This document shows, piece after piece, positions 37,742-46,798 of a stretch of 60,069 bases of DNA. The notes beneath the pieces are model-generated. The model saw only the letters and a program-made list of their open reading frames with translations. It was not told the origin of the DNA and ran no database searches. Numbering within the stretch: the stretch's first letter is position 1; every line of letters starts with the position of its first letter. Made by a program: the position numbers and the translations under genes. Origin of the DNA: Roseospira navarrensis (GTDB lineage: Bacteria > Pseudomonadota > Alphaproteobacteria > Rhodospirillales > Rhodospirillaceae); contig NZ_WIVE01000020.1 in the NCBI RefSeq assembly GCF_009601025.1, positions 1 to 60,069 of the forward strand. Reading direction: 5' to 3'.

Positions 37742-40700
37742 CTACTCCGCCGCCGCCGCGCCGCGCGCGCCCAGGCTGTGAAGGCAGTGGTCGATCCACG
37801 CCTTGGTCAGCTTCTCCTGGGCCGCGTTCTGGCCCAGGCGCTCGTGCAGCGCCTTGAAGTCCACTAGGTCCAGCGGCTGGTCCTGGTTGAAGCACGAGAA
37901 CACGATGGTCCGCTGTCCGGTTTTCGGGTCCTCGTGGGGCTGCAGGCACTGGGCGCAGATCTCCTTCATCATGCACTGCATGGGGCTGTTGATGGAGCCG
38001 ATGCCCACGGTCTCGGGCTTCAGGAACGGAGCCAGCGCCTCGTGCCGGGCGCGGCCGACGGCCTGCATCATGCGGTCGGAGCCGATGGCGATCACCCGGT
38101 CCACGTCGGCGAGCGGGATGGTCGTCTCGCCCAGGGTGCCGTCGCCGTAGGCCACCATGGCCTGCACGATGTTGCCCACGAACGCCTTGTCCTGCGGCCG
38201 TTCCGCCGTGAAGCCCGGCCCCTCGTCGGAGCACCAGACCACCACGTCGGCGGCGTCCAGGATCTCGGGCACCTTGAAGCGGTCGCGCATCGCCTTATAG
38301 CCGGCGAAGTAGAGCACCTTCGACCCGGCCGCCCGCAGCGCCTTGCCGATGGAGAACAGCACCGCGTTGCCCAGTCCGCCACCGGCCAGCAGCACGGTTT
38401 CGCCCGAGGGGATCTCGGTCGGCGCCCCGGTCGGCCCCATCACGACGACGGGTTCGCCCGGCTTCAGCAGCGCGCACAGATCGGACGAGCCGCCCATCTC
38501 CAGCACGATCATGGACAGCAGGCCCGCCTCGCGGTCCACCCACGCGCCGGTGAGCGCCAGGCCCTCCATGGCGAGCAGGGTGCCCTCGGCGTGGGGCGCC
38601 AGCCGTTCGAAGTTCTGCAGCCGGTAGAACTGGCCGGGCTGGAAGCCCTGCGCGGCCAGGGGCGCCTTGACCACCACCTCGACGATGGTGGGCGTCAGGC
38701 GCTCCACCGAATGCACCACGGGGCGCAACTGGGCGTTCAGGCGCGCGAACAGGGCCGCGCGCGGCTCGGTCCCCGCCGGGCGCCGGTCGAGCGCGCGGCT
38801 GATGACCGGATAGGCTCGCAGCGCCGAGGCGAAGGCGGTGACCACGTTGCCCGCGAACGACGGGTGCAGGTCGCCCAGAAAACTCATGGATGTGCCGTCG
38901 TCGTTGACCGACAGCATGATGTCCGTCTGCTTCGGCTTCGGCCGGGGCTCGGGGGTGACGGGCTGGCCGTCCTCGGTCACGGCCTGGAAGAACTTGCCGT
39001 CCAGCGCGAAGCGGCCCTCGTGCTCCCGCGCCAGGGTCGTGTTGGGCACCGTGCCGGCGGCCACGATGACCGTCCGCGCCGGGATGGTGCGGCTCTCGTG
39101 GGTCTCGCGGTGCTCGACCCGCAGCGCCTCGGCGTGGCCGAAGCGGTCCAGCTCGACGCGGAGCGGGCTCCACAGTTCCGAGATGGCAATGCCCTCCTGC
39201 AGGGCCTTGTCCACCTCCTCGTGGTTGTTGCGGTAGGCCGGCGAGTCGGTCAGGCGGCGGCGGTAGACCAGGGTGGAGCCGCCCCACTCTTGCAGCATCT
39301 CGCGGATCCGGGGCTCTCGGCCCTCGGCGGCGGCGGCCTCGCGCTCGGCCCGGATGGCGCGGCCGTGGGCCAGGAACTCGTCCATGACCGCGCGGTCCTC
39401 GTCCGTCCAGCCGGCGCGCACCGCCGCCTCGCCACGCGCCGCGACCAGCGTTTCATGCCGGGCCAGCAGCTTTTCCACCTGAACGGGGTAGTACGCCAGC
39501 GCCTCGGTGCAGGCATCCACGGCGGTCAGGCCGCCGCCGATCACTACGATGGGCAGGCGGACCTGAAGGTTCGCCACGCTGTCCGACCGCGCCGCGCCGG
39601 TGAGCTGCAAGGCCATCAGGAAGTCCGACGCCTGCCGCACCCCGCGCGCCAGGCCGTTTTCCATGGGCACGATGGTCGGCTTGCCCGCCCCCATGCACAG
39701 GGCGACGTGATCGAAGCCCATGGCGTAGGCGTCGTCCGGCGCCAGGGTGCTGCCGTAGCGCACGCCGCCGATCATGGCGAACTCGGCCCGACGCTCCAGC
39801 AGCAGCCGGATGACGGTCAGGAAGTTCTTGTCCCAGCGCACGGTGATGCCGTACTCGGCCACGCCGCCGAAGCCGCCCATCACCCGGCTGCCCAAAGGTT
39901 CCTTGAGGGCTTCGAAGTCGCGCACGGGGCTGAACGGCGCCCGGCCGCCCATGGCGTCCACACCGGACAGCACGGGGTCCATGGGCTCGATCTTCAGGCC
40001 GTCGATGCCGACCACGTCGTGGCCGTCGTTCATCAGGTGGTGCGCCAGCGAGTACCCGGCCGGCCCCAGCCCCACGATCAGCACGCGCTTGCCGGTGTCG
40101 GGGCGCGGCAGCGGGCGCCGGATGTTGAGCGGATTCCAGCGCGTGAGCAGGCTGTAGACCTCGAACCCCCACGGCAGGTCCAGCACGTCCTTGAGGATGC
40201 GGGTCTCGGCCTGCGGGATGTCGACCGGGTCGCGCTTCTGCTTCTGGTAGATACAGGCCACCATGCAGTCGTTGCAGATGCGGTGGCCGGTGCCCGCGCA
40301 CAGCGGGTTGTCGATGGTCACGATGCCGAGCGCGCCGACGAGGATGCCCTTCGTCTTGGCCTCGTGCATCTCGCTGATCTTCTCCTCCAGCGGACAGCCG
40401 AGCATCTCGCGGCCCAGGTCGTTGACCTGGACGGCCCCGGACTTGCGGTCCTTCAGGCCGGTGGAGCAGGAGTCGTTGCCCTGGTGGTGGCAGAAGATGC
40501 AGTAGTGCGCCTCGTCCAGCCCCTTGACCAGATCGGCGCCCTGGTCGGTCAGGTCGAAGCCGTCGCGGCGGCGCAGATGGTGGGCCCCCAGCCGTACGGC
40601 GGGCAGGGGGCCGGAGTCGTCCGCCTCCAGCGGGATCAGCGCCATCGGGTCGTTCTTGGCCGGCTGGCGGAACAGCACGCCCTCGGGGAAGCGGGCGAGA

Positions 40701-41293
40701 CCCTCGGGCGTCAGGCCGGCCCAGGCGGCGAAGCGCTTGGCGAGGTCGAGGGTGTCGGCGTTGCCCGCCTCGTCCTCCATCCAGGCCATGACCCGTTCGG
40801 CGAACAGCGCCTCGGTGACCGGGCCGCCCAGCCGGTCGGCAAGCTCCGCTTCCAGCGCCGGGCCGTCCAGGGTGGCGGCTTCGGCCGGCTTGATGCGCTT
40901 GAAGGCGATGCGCTGCACGAACAGCCGCTTGCAGGCGAACAGCACGGCCAGGCGGTCGTGCTCGGCGGCCAGGGTGCGGATCTCGGCGCCGATGCCGAAC
41001 ATCAGCCCCAGAAAGTCCTGAAGGTGCGGGGCGAGGTCCAGGATCAGGGCGGACTCGGCCTTGCGGTCCAGGCCCTCCGGATCGGTGCGCGCGGCCGTCA
41101 GGCGCGCGGTCAGGTCGGCGTCCGCGTCGGACAGATGGCCGAGAAAGGCCGTGTCCACCTTGGCCAGCCCGGCCTTGTCGTAGAGGTCGGCGAAGGCCAG
41201 CCCGAAGGCCAGGGGCATGGCGTCGGGGGCGGCGATGGCGCCGGCGGCGGTCTGCTGGGGCGCGGCGTCCACGCGCGAAAGGCTGTCGTCCAT
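37742..41293 (-). CDS. Fused GltD/NfnB-like and PyrK/NfnA-like iron-sulfur flavoprotein
   Basis: A 1183-residue single chain. Residues 1 to about 260 form an uncharacterised helical N-terminal region. Then come two cysteine clusters: YCIFCHHQGNDSCSTG with a later GCPLEE (about 265-310), and LCAGTGHRICNDCMVAC (about 328-350), suited to two [4Fe-4S] centres. A GltD-type flavin/NAD(P) unit follows with VLIVGLGPAGYSLAHHL (about 405) and IVVIGGGLTAVDACTEAL (about 583). From about 850 a ferredoxin-reductase/PyrK-like unit begins: FQPGQFYRLQNFE, then VLLAGGGLGNAVLFSIGKAL (about 968), then a C-x5-C-x2-C-x17-C cluster (about 1106) suited to [2Fe-2S]. This is the domain set of NfnAB ferredoxin-dependent transhydrogenase in one polypeptide; the reaction here is inferred. 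Start ATG 41293 (MDDSLSRVDAA) chosen over 41356. Confidence 0.85.
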   Translation of the reverse strand: MDDSLSRVDAAPQQTAAGAIAAPDAMPLAFGLAFADLYDKAGLAKVDTAFLGHLSDADADLTARLTAARTDPEGLDRKAESALILDLAPHLQDFLGLMFGIGAEIRTLAAEHDRLAVLFACKRLFVQRIAFKRIKPAEAATLDGPALEAELADRLGGPVTEALFAERVMAWMEDEAGNADTLDLAKRFAAWAGLTPEGLARFPEGVLFRQPAKNDPMALIPLEADDSGPLPAVRLGAHHLRRRDGFDLTDQGADLVKGLDEAHYCIFCHHQGNDSCSTGLKDRKSGAVQVNDLGREMLGCPLEEKISEMHEAKTKGILVGALGIVTIDNPLCAGTGHRICNDCMVACIYQKQKRDPVDIPQAETRILKDVLDLPWGFEVYSLLTRWNPLNIRRPLPRPDTGKRVLIVGLGPAGYSLAHHLMNDGHDVVGIDGLKIEPMDPVLSGVDAMGGRAPFSPVRDFEALKEPLGSRVMGGFGGVAEYGITVRWDKNFLTVIRLLLERRAEFAMIGGVRYGSTLAPDDAYAMGFDHVALCMGAGKPTIVPMENGLARGVRQASDFLMALQLTGAARSDSVANLQVRLPIVVIGGGLTAVDACTEALAYYPVQVEKLLARHETLVAARGEAAVRAGWTDEDRAVMDEFLAHGRAIRAEREAAAAEGREPRIREMLQEWGGSTLVYRRRLTDSPAYRNNHEEVDKALQEGIAISELWSPLRVELDRFGHAEALRVEHRETHESRTIPARTVIVAAGTVPNTTLAREHEGRFALDGKFFQAVTEDGQPVTPEPRPKPKQTDIMLSVNDDGTSMSFLGDLHPSFAGNVVTAFASALRAYPVISRALDRRPAGTEPRAALFARLNAQLRPVVHSVERLTPTIVEVVVKAPLAAQGFQPGQFYRLQNFERLAPHAEGTLLAMEGLALTGAWVDREAGLLSMIVLEMGGSSDLCALLKPGEPVVVMGPTGAPTEIPSGETVLLAGGGLGNAVLFSIGKALRAAGSKVLYFAGYKAMRDRFKVPEILDAADVVVWCSDEGPGFTAERPQDKAFVGNIVQAMVAYGDGTLGETTIPLADVDRVIAIGSDRMMQAVGRARHEALAPFLKPETVGIGSINSPMQCMMKEICAQCLQPHEDPKTGQRTIVFSCFNQDQPLDLVDFKALHERLGQNAAQEKLTKAWIDHCLHSLGARGAAAAE

Positions 41294-41703
41294 GAGGGCT
41301 GTTCCGATCCCTGCCGTGTCGTCTGGATGATCCCGTCCACCGGGCTGCGGGGGCATACGGCGGACTCCGCCCCACCGGATCCCGGGGCACGGATCACGTC
41401 AGGTGTTCTGCCACACCGGAACGTCAAGGGGAACGCGCAAAGTGGCATGGCAGAGGCGCGACGGCGCCGGTGTCTCCGCACGATGCGGCGCCCCCCGTTC
41501 AGGGGCGGCACGACGGGGCGGCCGGGAGCCTCGGCCTTGGTGCCTTTGTGCCTTGGTGGTTTTTTCGCTCCGGCACGCGCTGAGATGCCCGATCGAAAAC
41601 AGGCGTCGTCCCAGCGGCCGCCTTGCGCCCCGCCCCGCCGGGTGCGACAAAAGACCAAACGGATGGCTCGGCCATCCAGTCTTGAGTCCGAAGGACACCG
41701 ACC
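41294..41703. other. Gene-free divergent spacer between flavoprotein and MFS genes
   Basis: A 410-bp divergent intergenic region that must hold the promoters for both flanking genes. No promoter could be assigned with confidence. It contains an octad-periodic motif at 41535-41561 followed by TTTTTT. The last 20 bases hold the MFS ribosome binding site (GAAGGA). Confidence 0.5.
41535..41561 (+). repeat. Octad-periodic CCTTGGTG/CCTTTGTG motif, copy 3
   Basis: Reads CCTTGGTG-CCTTTGTG-CCTTGGTG-GTT, three 8-base units of the same C-T-T-(G/T)-G-T-G pattern as at 25220-25247 and 25584-25614. A T run follows immediately. Confidence 0.7.
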
Positions 41704-42909
41704 ATGACTCCCGTGCAGGCTCGCACGGCGCTGGGTTTCTCCTGCGTCGGGCACTCCATCAGTCATATCTTCGAGCCGATCTTCTACGTCGTCGCTCTGG
41801 TGCTGCCGGCGCAGTTCGGCATTTCCTACGAGGCGTCGCTGGCGCTCATCCTGGGCGGTAAGCTGCTGTTCGGCATCGCGGCCCCGTTCACGGGATGGCT
41901 GGGCGACCGCTGGAGCGCCACCGGCATGATGGCGCTGTACTTCCTGGGCATCGGCGGCGGGGCCATCTGGGCCGGGCTGGCGACCAGTCCGCTGGAAATG
42001 GCCATCGCCCTGGGGGTGCTGGGCCTGTTCGGCTCGATCTATCACCCGGTGGGCATCGCCTGGCTGGTGCGCACGGCCGTCAACCGGGGCAAGGCGCTGG
42101 GGATCAACGGCGCGTTCGGCGGCTTCGGGCCGGCCCTGGGCGGCGTGCTGGCGGGCGTGCTGATCGACGCCTTCGGCTGGCGCTCGGCGTTCCTGATTCC
42201 GGGGGCCGTCACGGTGCTGATCGGGTTCGGTTTCATCTGGCTGGTGCTGACGGGCGTTATCATCGAGACCCGGACCGAGGCGCGCACCGATCCGACGCCG
42301 GACCGGCGCGACACCGCCCGGGTCTACATCATCATCGCCATGACCATGCTGGTGGGCGGCCTGATCTATCAGGCGACTCAGGCCAGCATGCCCAAGGTGT
42401 TCGACGAGCGCCTGGGCGGGCTGCTGGGCGAGGGCGCCAGCGGCGTCGGCCTGGGGGTCATGATCGTCTACGGGGTGGCCGGGCTGTTCCAGATCGTGAC
42501 CGGGCATCTGGCGGACCGCTTCCCGCTGAAGACCGTCTATGTCTCGATGTACGTGCTGCAGGTGCCGGTTCTGGCGATGGCGGCGACGGCAGTGGGCCTG
42601 CCGCTGCTGCTGGTCATGCTGATGATGGTCTCGTTCAACATCGGCGCGTTGCCGGCGGAGAACAGCCTGCTCGCCCGGTACACGCCGCCGTCGTGGCGCT
42701 CCACCGCTTACGGGCTCAAGTTCGTGCTGGCGTTCGGGATCAGCGGGCTCGCGGTGCCCCTGGTGGCCTGGATCCGGGCGGCGACCGGCGACTTCACGGT
42801 GCTGTTCCTGCTGCTGTCCAGCCTGGCCGCGCTGGTGCTGATCGCCCTGGTGCGGCTGCCGCGCGAGCGGTCGGACCCGCTGCCCGCCGCGACGGCCGCG
42901 GCGGAGTAG
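41704..42909 (+). CDS. MFS transporter (Fsr-like)
   Basis: A 401-residue inner-membrane protein with about 12 hydrophobic segments and a central cytoplasmic loop (ETRTEARTDPTPDRRDTAR). The N terminus, GHSISHIFEPIFYVVALVLP, resembles the fosmidomycin-resistance (Fsr) group, and FTGWLGDRWSATG is the usual MFS loop 2-3 motif. It is probably a proton-driven exporter of a small molecule; the substrate is unknown. ATG 41704 is preceded by GAAGGA. Confidence 0.9.
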   Translation: MTPVQARTALGFSCVGHSISHIFEPIFYVVALVLPAQFGISYEASLALILGGKLLFGIAAPFTGWLGDRWSATGMMALYFLGIGGGAIWAGLATSPLEMAIALGVLGLFGSIYHPVGIAWLVRTAVNRGKALGINGAFGGFGPALGGVLAGVLIDAFGWRSAFLIPGAVTVLIGFGFIWLVLTGVIIETRTEARTDPTPDRRDTARVYIIIAMTMLVGGLIYQATQASMPKVFDERLGGLLGEGASGVGLGVMIVYGVAGLFQIVTGHLADRFPLKTVYVSMYVLQVPVLAMAATAVGLPLLLVMLMMVSFNIGALPAENSLLARYTPPSWRSTAYGLKFVLAFGISGLAVPLVAWIRAATGDFTVLFLLLSSLAALVLIALVRLPRERSDPLPAATAAAE

Positions 42910-43005
42910 CCGGCGGGCTTGCCCGGGAGGGGCGGGCCGCCCATATGCCTGACGACGGCGGTCCCTGTACGGCGGGGCCGCCCCGACCAGGACGAGCGAG
43001 GTCCC

Positions 43006-43494
43006 ATGACGACGCGATACGCGACCTTCGGCGCCGGCTGCTTCTGGGGCGTCGAACTGGCCTTCCGCAACACGGACGGCGTGATCTCCACCGCCGTGGG
43101 CTATGCCGGCGGGCACGTGGCCACTCCGACCTATCAGCAGGTCTGCACCGACACGACCGGCCACGCCGAAGTCGTGCGGGTGGAATACGACCCGGCCGTG
43201 GTGAGCTACGAGGCGCTTCTTGTGGTGTTCTGGGAGAGCCACGACCCCACCCAGATGAACCGCCAGGGGCCGGACGTGGGCAGCCAGTACCGCAGCGTCA
43301 TCTTCACCCACGACGCCAGCCAGACCGCCGCCGCCGAGGCCAGCCGGGCGACGCTCGCCGCCTCCGGGCGCTACCGGCGGCCCATCGCCACCGTGATCGA
43401 ACCGGCCGGCGACTTCTGGCCGGCCGAGGAGTATCACCAGCAGTATCTGGAAAAGCGCGGGTATCGTGCGTGCGGCGCCAGCTTGAGAGCGTGA
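43006..43494 (+). CDS. msrA: Peptide methionine (S)-S-oxide reductase
   Basis: A 162-residue repair enzyme reducing methionine-S-sulfoxide in proteins and free methionine. The catalytic Cys is in [10 protein letters not shown] (residue 12); further landmarks are [18 protein letters not shown] and [11 protein letters not shown]. The C-terminal [18 protein letters not shown] carries a probable resolving Cys. ATG 43006 gives the family-like N terminus; upstream in-frame sequence is not conserved. Confidence 0.96.
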   Translation: MTTRYATFGAGCFWGVELAFRNTDGVISTAVGYAGGHVATPTYQQVCTDTTGHAEVVRVEYDPAVVSYEALLVVFWESHDPTQMNRQGPDVGSQYRSVIFTHDASQTAAAEASRATLAASGRYRRPIATVIEPAGDFWPAEEYHQQYLEKRGYRACGASLRA

Positions 43495-43607
43495 CGCATC
43501 ACGCCGCGCGGAGGCTTCCGGACGTCGGGTCGTGATCCCGGTCGCTGGCGGGCGCGGCGTCTCCGCCCTATATTGACGGTCAGCGTTCAATCCTGCGGTT
43601 TGCAACG

Positions 43608-44624
43608 ATGGCCACAACGGACCCTTACAGTGTGCTGGGCGTCGCCAAGGACGCCTCCGCCGACGACATCAAGCGGGCGTACCGGAAGCGCGCCCGCACG
43701 ATGCACCCTGACGTCAACACCCAGGACCCCCGGGCCGAGGACCGCTTCAAGGAACTGAGCGCCGCCTATGGCCTGCTCTCGGACCCGGACAAGCGGGCCC
43801 GCTTCGACCGGGGCGAGATCGACGCCGACGGCCATGAGCGCCCGTTCGGTTTCCGCCATCACACCGGCGGGCGCGGCGGCGGCTTCGGCAGCCACTTCCG
43901 CAGCGCCTTCGGCGGCGGCGCGGGGCCGCGCGGCGCGGCCGGCGGTGACGATGCAGGGATGCACTTCCGTTTCGAGGACCTGTTCAAGGGCGCCAACAGC
44001 TTCGACGACATCTTCGCCCGCGCCCAGTCCGCCAAGCGCAAGGGCAGCGGCGGGGCGGAACCGGCCCGGGGCGGCGATGCCCGCTATCGGCTGACGGTCT
44101 CGTTCGAGGAGGCCGCGCTGGGGGCCCGCCGCCAGATCTCGCTCGCCAACGGCAAGACCCTGAAGGTGCGCGTGCCGCAGGCCTGCACCGGCGGCACCAC
44201 GCTGCGCCTGCGCGGGCAGGGCCACGCCTCGCCCCAGGGCGGCGACGCCGGGGACGCGCTGGTCGAAATCGTGGTGCGCCCGCACCCGGTGTTCTCGGCC
44301 CAAGGCGACGACATCATCGCCGAGGTGCCAGTGAGCCTGCGCGAGGCCGTGCTGGGCGGCAAGATCACCGTGCCCACCGTGGACGGCCGGGTGGCGGTGA
44401 CCGTGCCCGAGGGCTCCAACACCGGCGCCACCCTGCGGCTGCGCGGCAAGGGTCTGCCCAAGGCGGATGGCCCCATCGACGCGCGCGGCGACCAGCTCGT
44501 GCGGCTGCGGGTCGTCCTGGAGGACCCGAAGGACGACGCGCTCAAGGCCTTCGCCCGAAAGTGGCGGCCCGAGGGCGCGGCGGACGTGCGGACCGGCCTG
44601 GAGGACACGGCCCCGGAAGGCTGA
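43608..44624 (+). CDS. CbpA-type DnaJ co-chaperone
   Basis: A 338-residue Hsp40. The J domain (residues about 5-70) carries the HPD tripeptide in TMHPDVN that stimulates DnaK. A Gly/Phe-rich linker follows (GGRGGGFGSHFRSAFGGG), then the two-part client-binding C-terminal domain (DARYRLTVSFEEAALGARR; KITVPTVDGRVAVTVP). The zinc-finger region of true DnaJ is missing, placing it with CbpA. No cbpM modulator gene is next to it. Confidence 0.93.
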   Translation: MATTDPYSVLGVAKDASADDIKRAYRKRARTMHPDVNTQDPRAEDRFKELSAAYGLLSDPDKRARFDRGEIDADGHERPFGFRHHTGGRGGGFGSHFRSAFGGGAGPRGAAGGDDAGMHFRFEDLFKGANSFDDIFARAQSAKRKGSGGAEPARGGDARYRLTVSFEEAALGARRQISLANGKTLKVRVPQACTGGTTLRLRGQGHASPQGGDAGDALVEIVVRPHPVFSAQGDDIIAEVPVSLREAVLGGKITVPTVDGRVAVTVPEGSNTGATLRLRGKGLPKADGPIDARGDQLVRLRVVLEDPKDDALKAFARKWRPEGAADVRTGLEDTAPEG

Positions 44625-44649
44625 CCGTCCGGAGCCGGTCCCTCACGCG

Positions 44650-45201
44650 CTACCACCAGCAGGGGCGGCCGCTCCGGCCCATACCCTGGCCCTGGCCCAT
44701 ACCCTGGCCGACTCCCCCGCCGCGCCCCATGCCGGCCCCACCCTTGGGGCCGCCGCCCGGACCGATGGCCCAGTGCGGCCGCAGAGTCGGGCCGCGCAGT
44801 TCAAAGGTCGTGCCGTCCACGGTCACGGTGCGCGCAACGAAGGCGTCCGCCGGCATGATGTCGGTGCGGAAGGCTTCTGCGCTGAGGTCCTCGCCGGGCT
44901 GCAGGTGGGCGGTCAGGTCCTCCAGGGCCACGGCCGGCCCCAGATGCAGATTGACGGTGCCGTGGTCGGGCGTCTCGACGATGGCATGGACGCCGGTCAC
45001 GGCCCGGCCGGTGGTCTGTTCACAGGTGTCGATCTTAAGATCCCGCACCACGCCGGACAGCATGGTCATCGGCAGGGTGGCCCCCTGCCGGGTCAGGCCC
45101 TGGGCCTCTCCCATCCCGCGCTGGGCCGCGGCGGGCGCGGCAAGTGTGGCGGCGGCAAGGGCGGTATACAGTCCCAGAGTCACAAAGGACGAACGACGCA
45201 T
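44650..45201 (-). CDS. Secreted protein with Gly/Met/Gln-rich tail, unknown
   Basis: A 183-residue exported protein. The N terminus MRRSSFVTLGLYTALAAATL ends in APAAAQR, a classical Sec signal with an AxA-type cleavage site near residue 30. The central part is a compact domain (MTMLSGVVRDLKIDTCEQTT, VHAIVETPDHGTVNLHLGPA, VARTVTVDGTTFELRGPTLR), possibly an OB-fold-like periplasmic domain. The last 35 residues are repetitive (GGGVGQGMGQGQGMG). No family recognised. It converges on the dnaJ-like gene with 25 bp between. Confidence 0.75.
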   Translation of the reverse strand: MRRSSFVTLGLYTALAAATLAAPAAAQRGMGEAQGLTRQGATLPMTMLSGVVRDLKIDTCEQTTGRAVTGVHAIVETPDHGTVNLHLGPAVALEDLTAHLQPGEDLSAEAFRTDIMPADAFVARTVTVDGTTFELRGPTLRPHWAIGPGGGPKGGAGMGRGGGVGQGMGQGQGMGRSGRPCWW

Positions 45202-45491
45202 GGTGGCCTCCCATTGCCATGTCGGCCGGCGCCATGTCGGCCGACAGAGTCCATGATCCGCCGAGTCATCCAGCGGGGCAAGGACAGCGCCCGAGCGCGC
45301 CCGCAAAGCCGACAGCACGAGTCGGGCTTGCGGCCGCGCGTGCGGGCCGCCGGCGCGACCGTTCGTCGGCAGGCAACGGCCGCTGGCATCGCCGTTGGCT
45401 TTCCGGTATGTCTGATCCAGGCGCCGGGGCCGCGGGGGCGGTCCGGGCCGACACAGGTCGAAAAGACACGTCGAACAGGGGGTTGTCACCG

Positions 45492-46700
45492 ATGAGCCGA
45501 TCCGTCCGCACATCCGCCCGGCGCGCCGCGCTGGCCGCCATGCTGTCCGTGCCCCTGGCGCTGGGCGGCGCCGCGTCCCATGCCTTTGCCGCAGACGAGC
45601 CCGTCAGGATCGGCATGGTCACCACGCTGTCCACCAAGGCCGGCTATCTGGGCGCCGACGTGCGCGACGGCTTCATGCTGGCGATCAAGCAGGGCGGCGG
45701 CGCCCTGGGCGGCGTGCCGGTGGAGCTGCTGGTCGAGGACGACGACCGCGACCCCGGCAAGGGCCGCGAGATCGCCGACCGCTTCATCGAGCGCGACGGC
45801 GTCAGGATCATGACCGGCATCATCTTCTCGAACGTGGGCCTCGCCGTGATGCCCAAGGTGGTCAAGGACGGCGTGATCTACGTCAGCCCCAATTCCGGGC
45901 CGTCCCAGATGGCCGGCAAGGGCTGCCACCCGTACCACTTCAACGTCGCCTGGCAGAACGACAACCTGCACGAGGCCATGGGCCAGTACGCCACCGACGC
46001 CGGCCTGGAGAAGGTCTTCATCCTCGCCCCCAACTACCCGGCGGGCAAGGATGCCCTGGCCGGCTTCAAGCGGTTCTATGACGGCGAGCCGGTGGGCGAG
46101 ACCTATACCCAGCTCGGCCAGTCCGACTACGCCGCCGAGATCGCCGCCATCCGCGATGCCGACCCGGACGGCGTGTTCTTCTTCCTGCCCGGCGGCATGG
46201 GCATCAACTTCATGAAGCAGTTCCACCAGTCCGGCCTGGGCGAGAGCGTGCAGTTGATCGGCTCCGCGTTCTCCGCCGACCACAAGCTGTTGAACGCGGT
46301 GGGCGAGGCCGCCGAGGGCATGCTGAACTCGGCCCAGTGGAGCCCGGACCTGGACAACCCGGTCAACCACGCCTTCGTCGAGGCTTATATGGCCGAATAC
46401 GACGCCGTGCCGACCATCTACTCCCAGCAGGGCTACGACGCCGCCCTGGCCATCGGGGCCGCGCTGGAGGCCACCGGCGGCGACCTGTCGGACCTGGACG
46501 CCTTCGCCGCCGCGCTCAAGACGGCCGAGTTCGAGAGCCCGCGCGGGCCGTTCAAATTCGGCGTCAACAACTTCCCGGTCCAGAACATCTACCTGCGCAA
46601 GGCGGTGATGCAGGCGGACGGCACCCTGCGCAACGAGGTGCAGGGCACCATCTTCACCGACCAAGTGGATGCCTACGCCGCCGAATGCTCCATGGAGTAG
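45492..46700 (+). CDS. Branched-chain amino acid-type ABC transporter, periplasmic binding protein
   Basis: A 402-residue periplasmic protein with a Sec signal ending ASHAFA before ADEP. The mature part begins PVRIGMVTTLSTKAGYLGAD and has the type I periplasmic-binding fold of the LivK/Leu-Ile-Val family (ELLVEDDDRDPGKGREIADR; VIYVSPNSGPSQMAGKGC). It delivers substrate to the LivHM permease encoded downstream. The substrate cannot be told from sequence; relatives bind branched amino acids, amides or aromatic acids. A 208-bp gap with strong hairpins separates it from livH. Confidence 0.92.
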   Translation: MSRSVRTSARRAALAAMLSVPLALGGAASHAFAADEPVRIGMVTTLSTKAGYLGADVRDGFMLAIKQGGGALGGVPVELLVEDDDRDPGKGREIADRFIERDGVRIMTGIIFSNVGLAVMPKVVKDGVIYVSPNSGPSQMAGKGCHPYHFNVAWQNDNLHEAMGQYATDAGLEKVFILAPNYPAGKDALAGFKRFYDGEPVGETYTQLGQSDYAAEIAAIRDADPDGVFFFLPGGMGINFMKQFHQSGLGESVQLIGSAFSADHKLLNAVGEAAEGMLNSAQWSPDLDNPVNHAFVEAYMAEYDAVPTIYSQQGYDAALAIGAALEATGGDLSDLDAFAAALKTAEFESPRGPFKFGVNNFPVQNIYLRKAVMQADGTLRNEVQGTIFTDQVDAYAAECSME

Positions 46701-46745
46701 GGGCGGCCGCACTCCATCACGTCATCCCGAGGGACCGAGAGGGAC

Positions 46746-46789
46746 CGAGGGATCTCGGGCCTTGGGATGCTGCCCCCCGAGATCCCTCG
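46746..46789. repeat. 14-bp-stem hairpin between binding-protein and permease genes
   Basis: CGAGGGATCTCGGG (46746-46759) pairs perfectly with CCCGAGATCCCTCG (46776-46789), loop 16 nt. The upstream flank CATCCCGAGGGACC belongs to the CATCC-type REP motifs common in the window. In the transcript this could protect the upstream binding-protein mRNA or attenuate read-through. Confidence 0.75.
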
Positions 46790-46798
46790 CCGCTCTCC

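Noticed and set aside
37934-41707. A 1257-codon plus-strand frame opposite the flavoprotein
   Set aside because: The minus-strand frame has clear cofactor motifs throughout; the plus-strand product is low-complexity His/Gln/Arg/Ala sequence.
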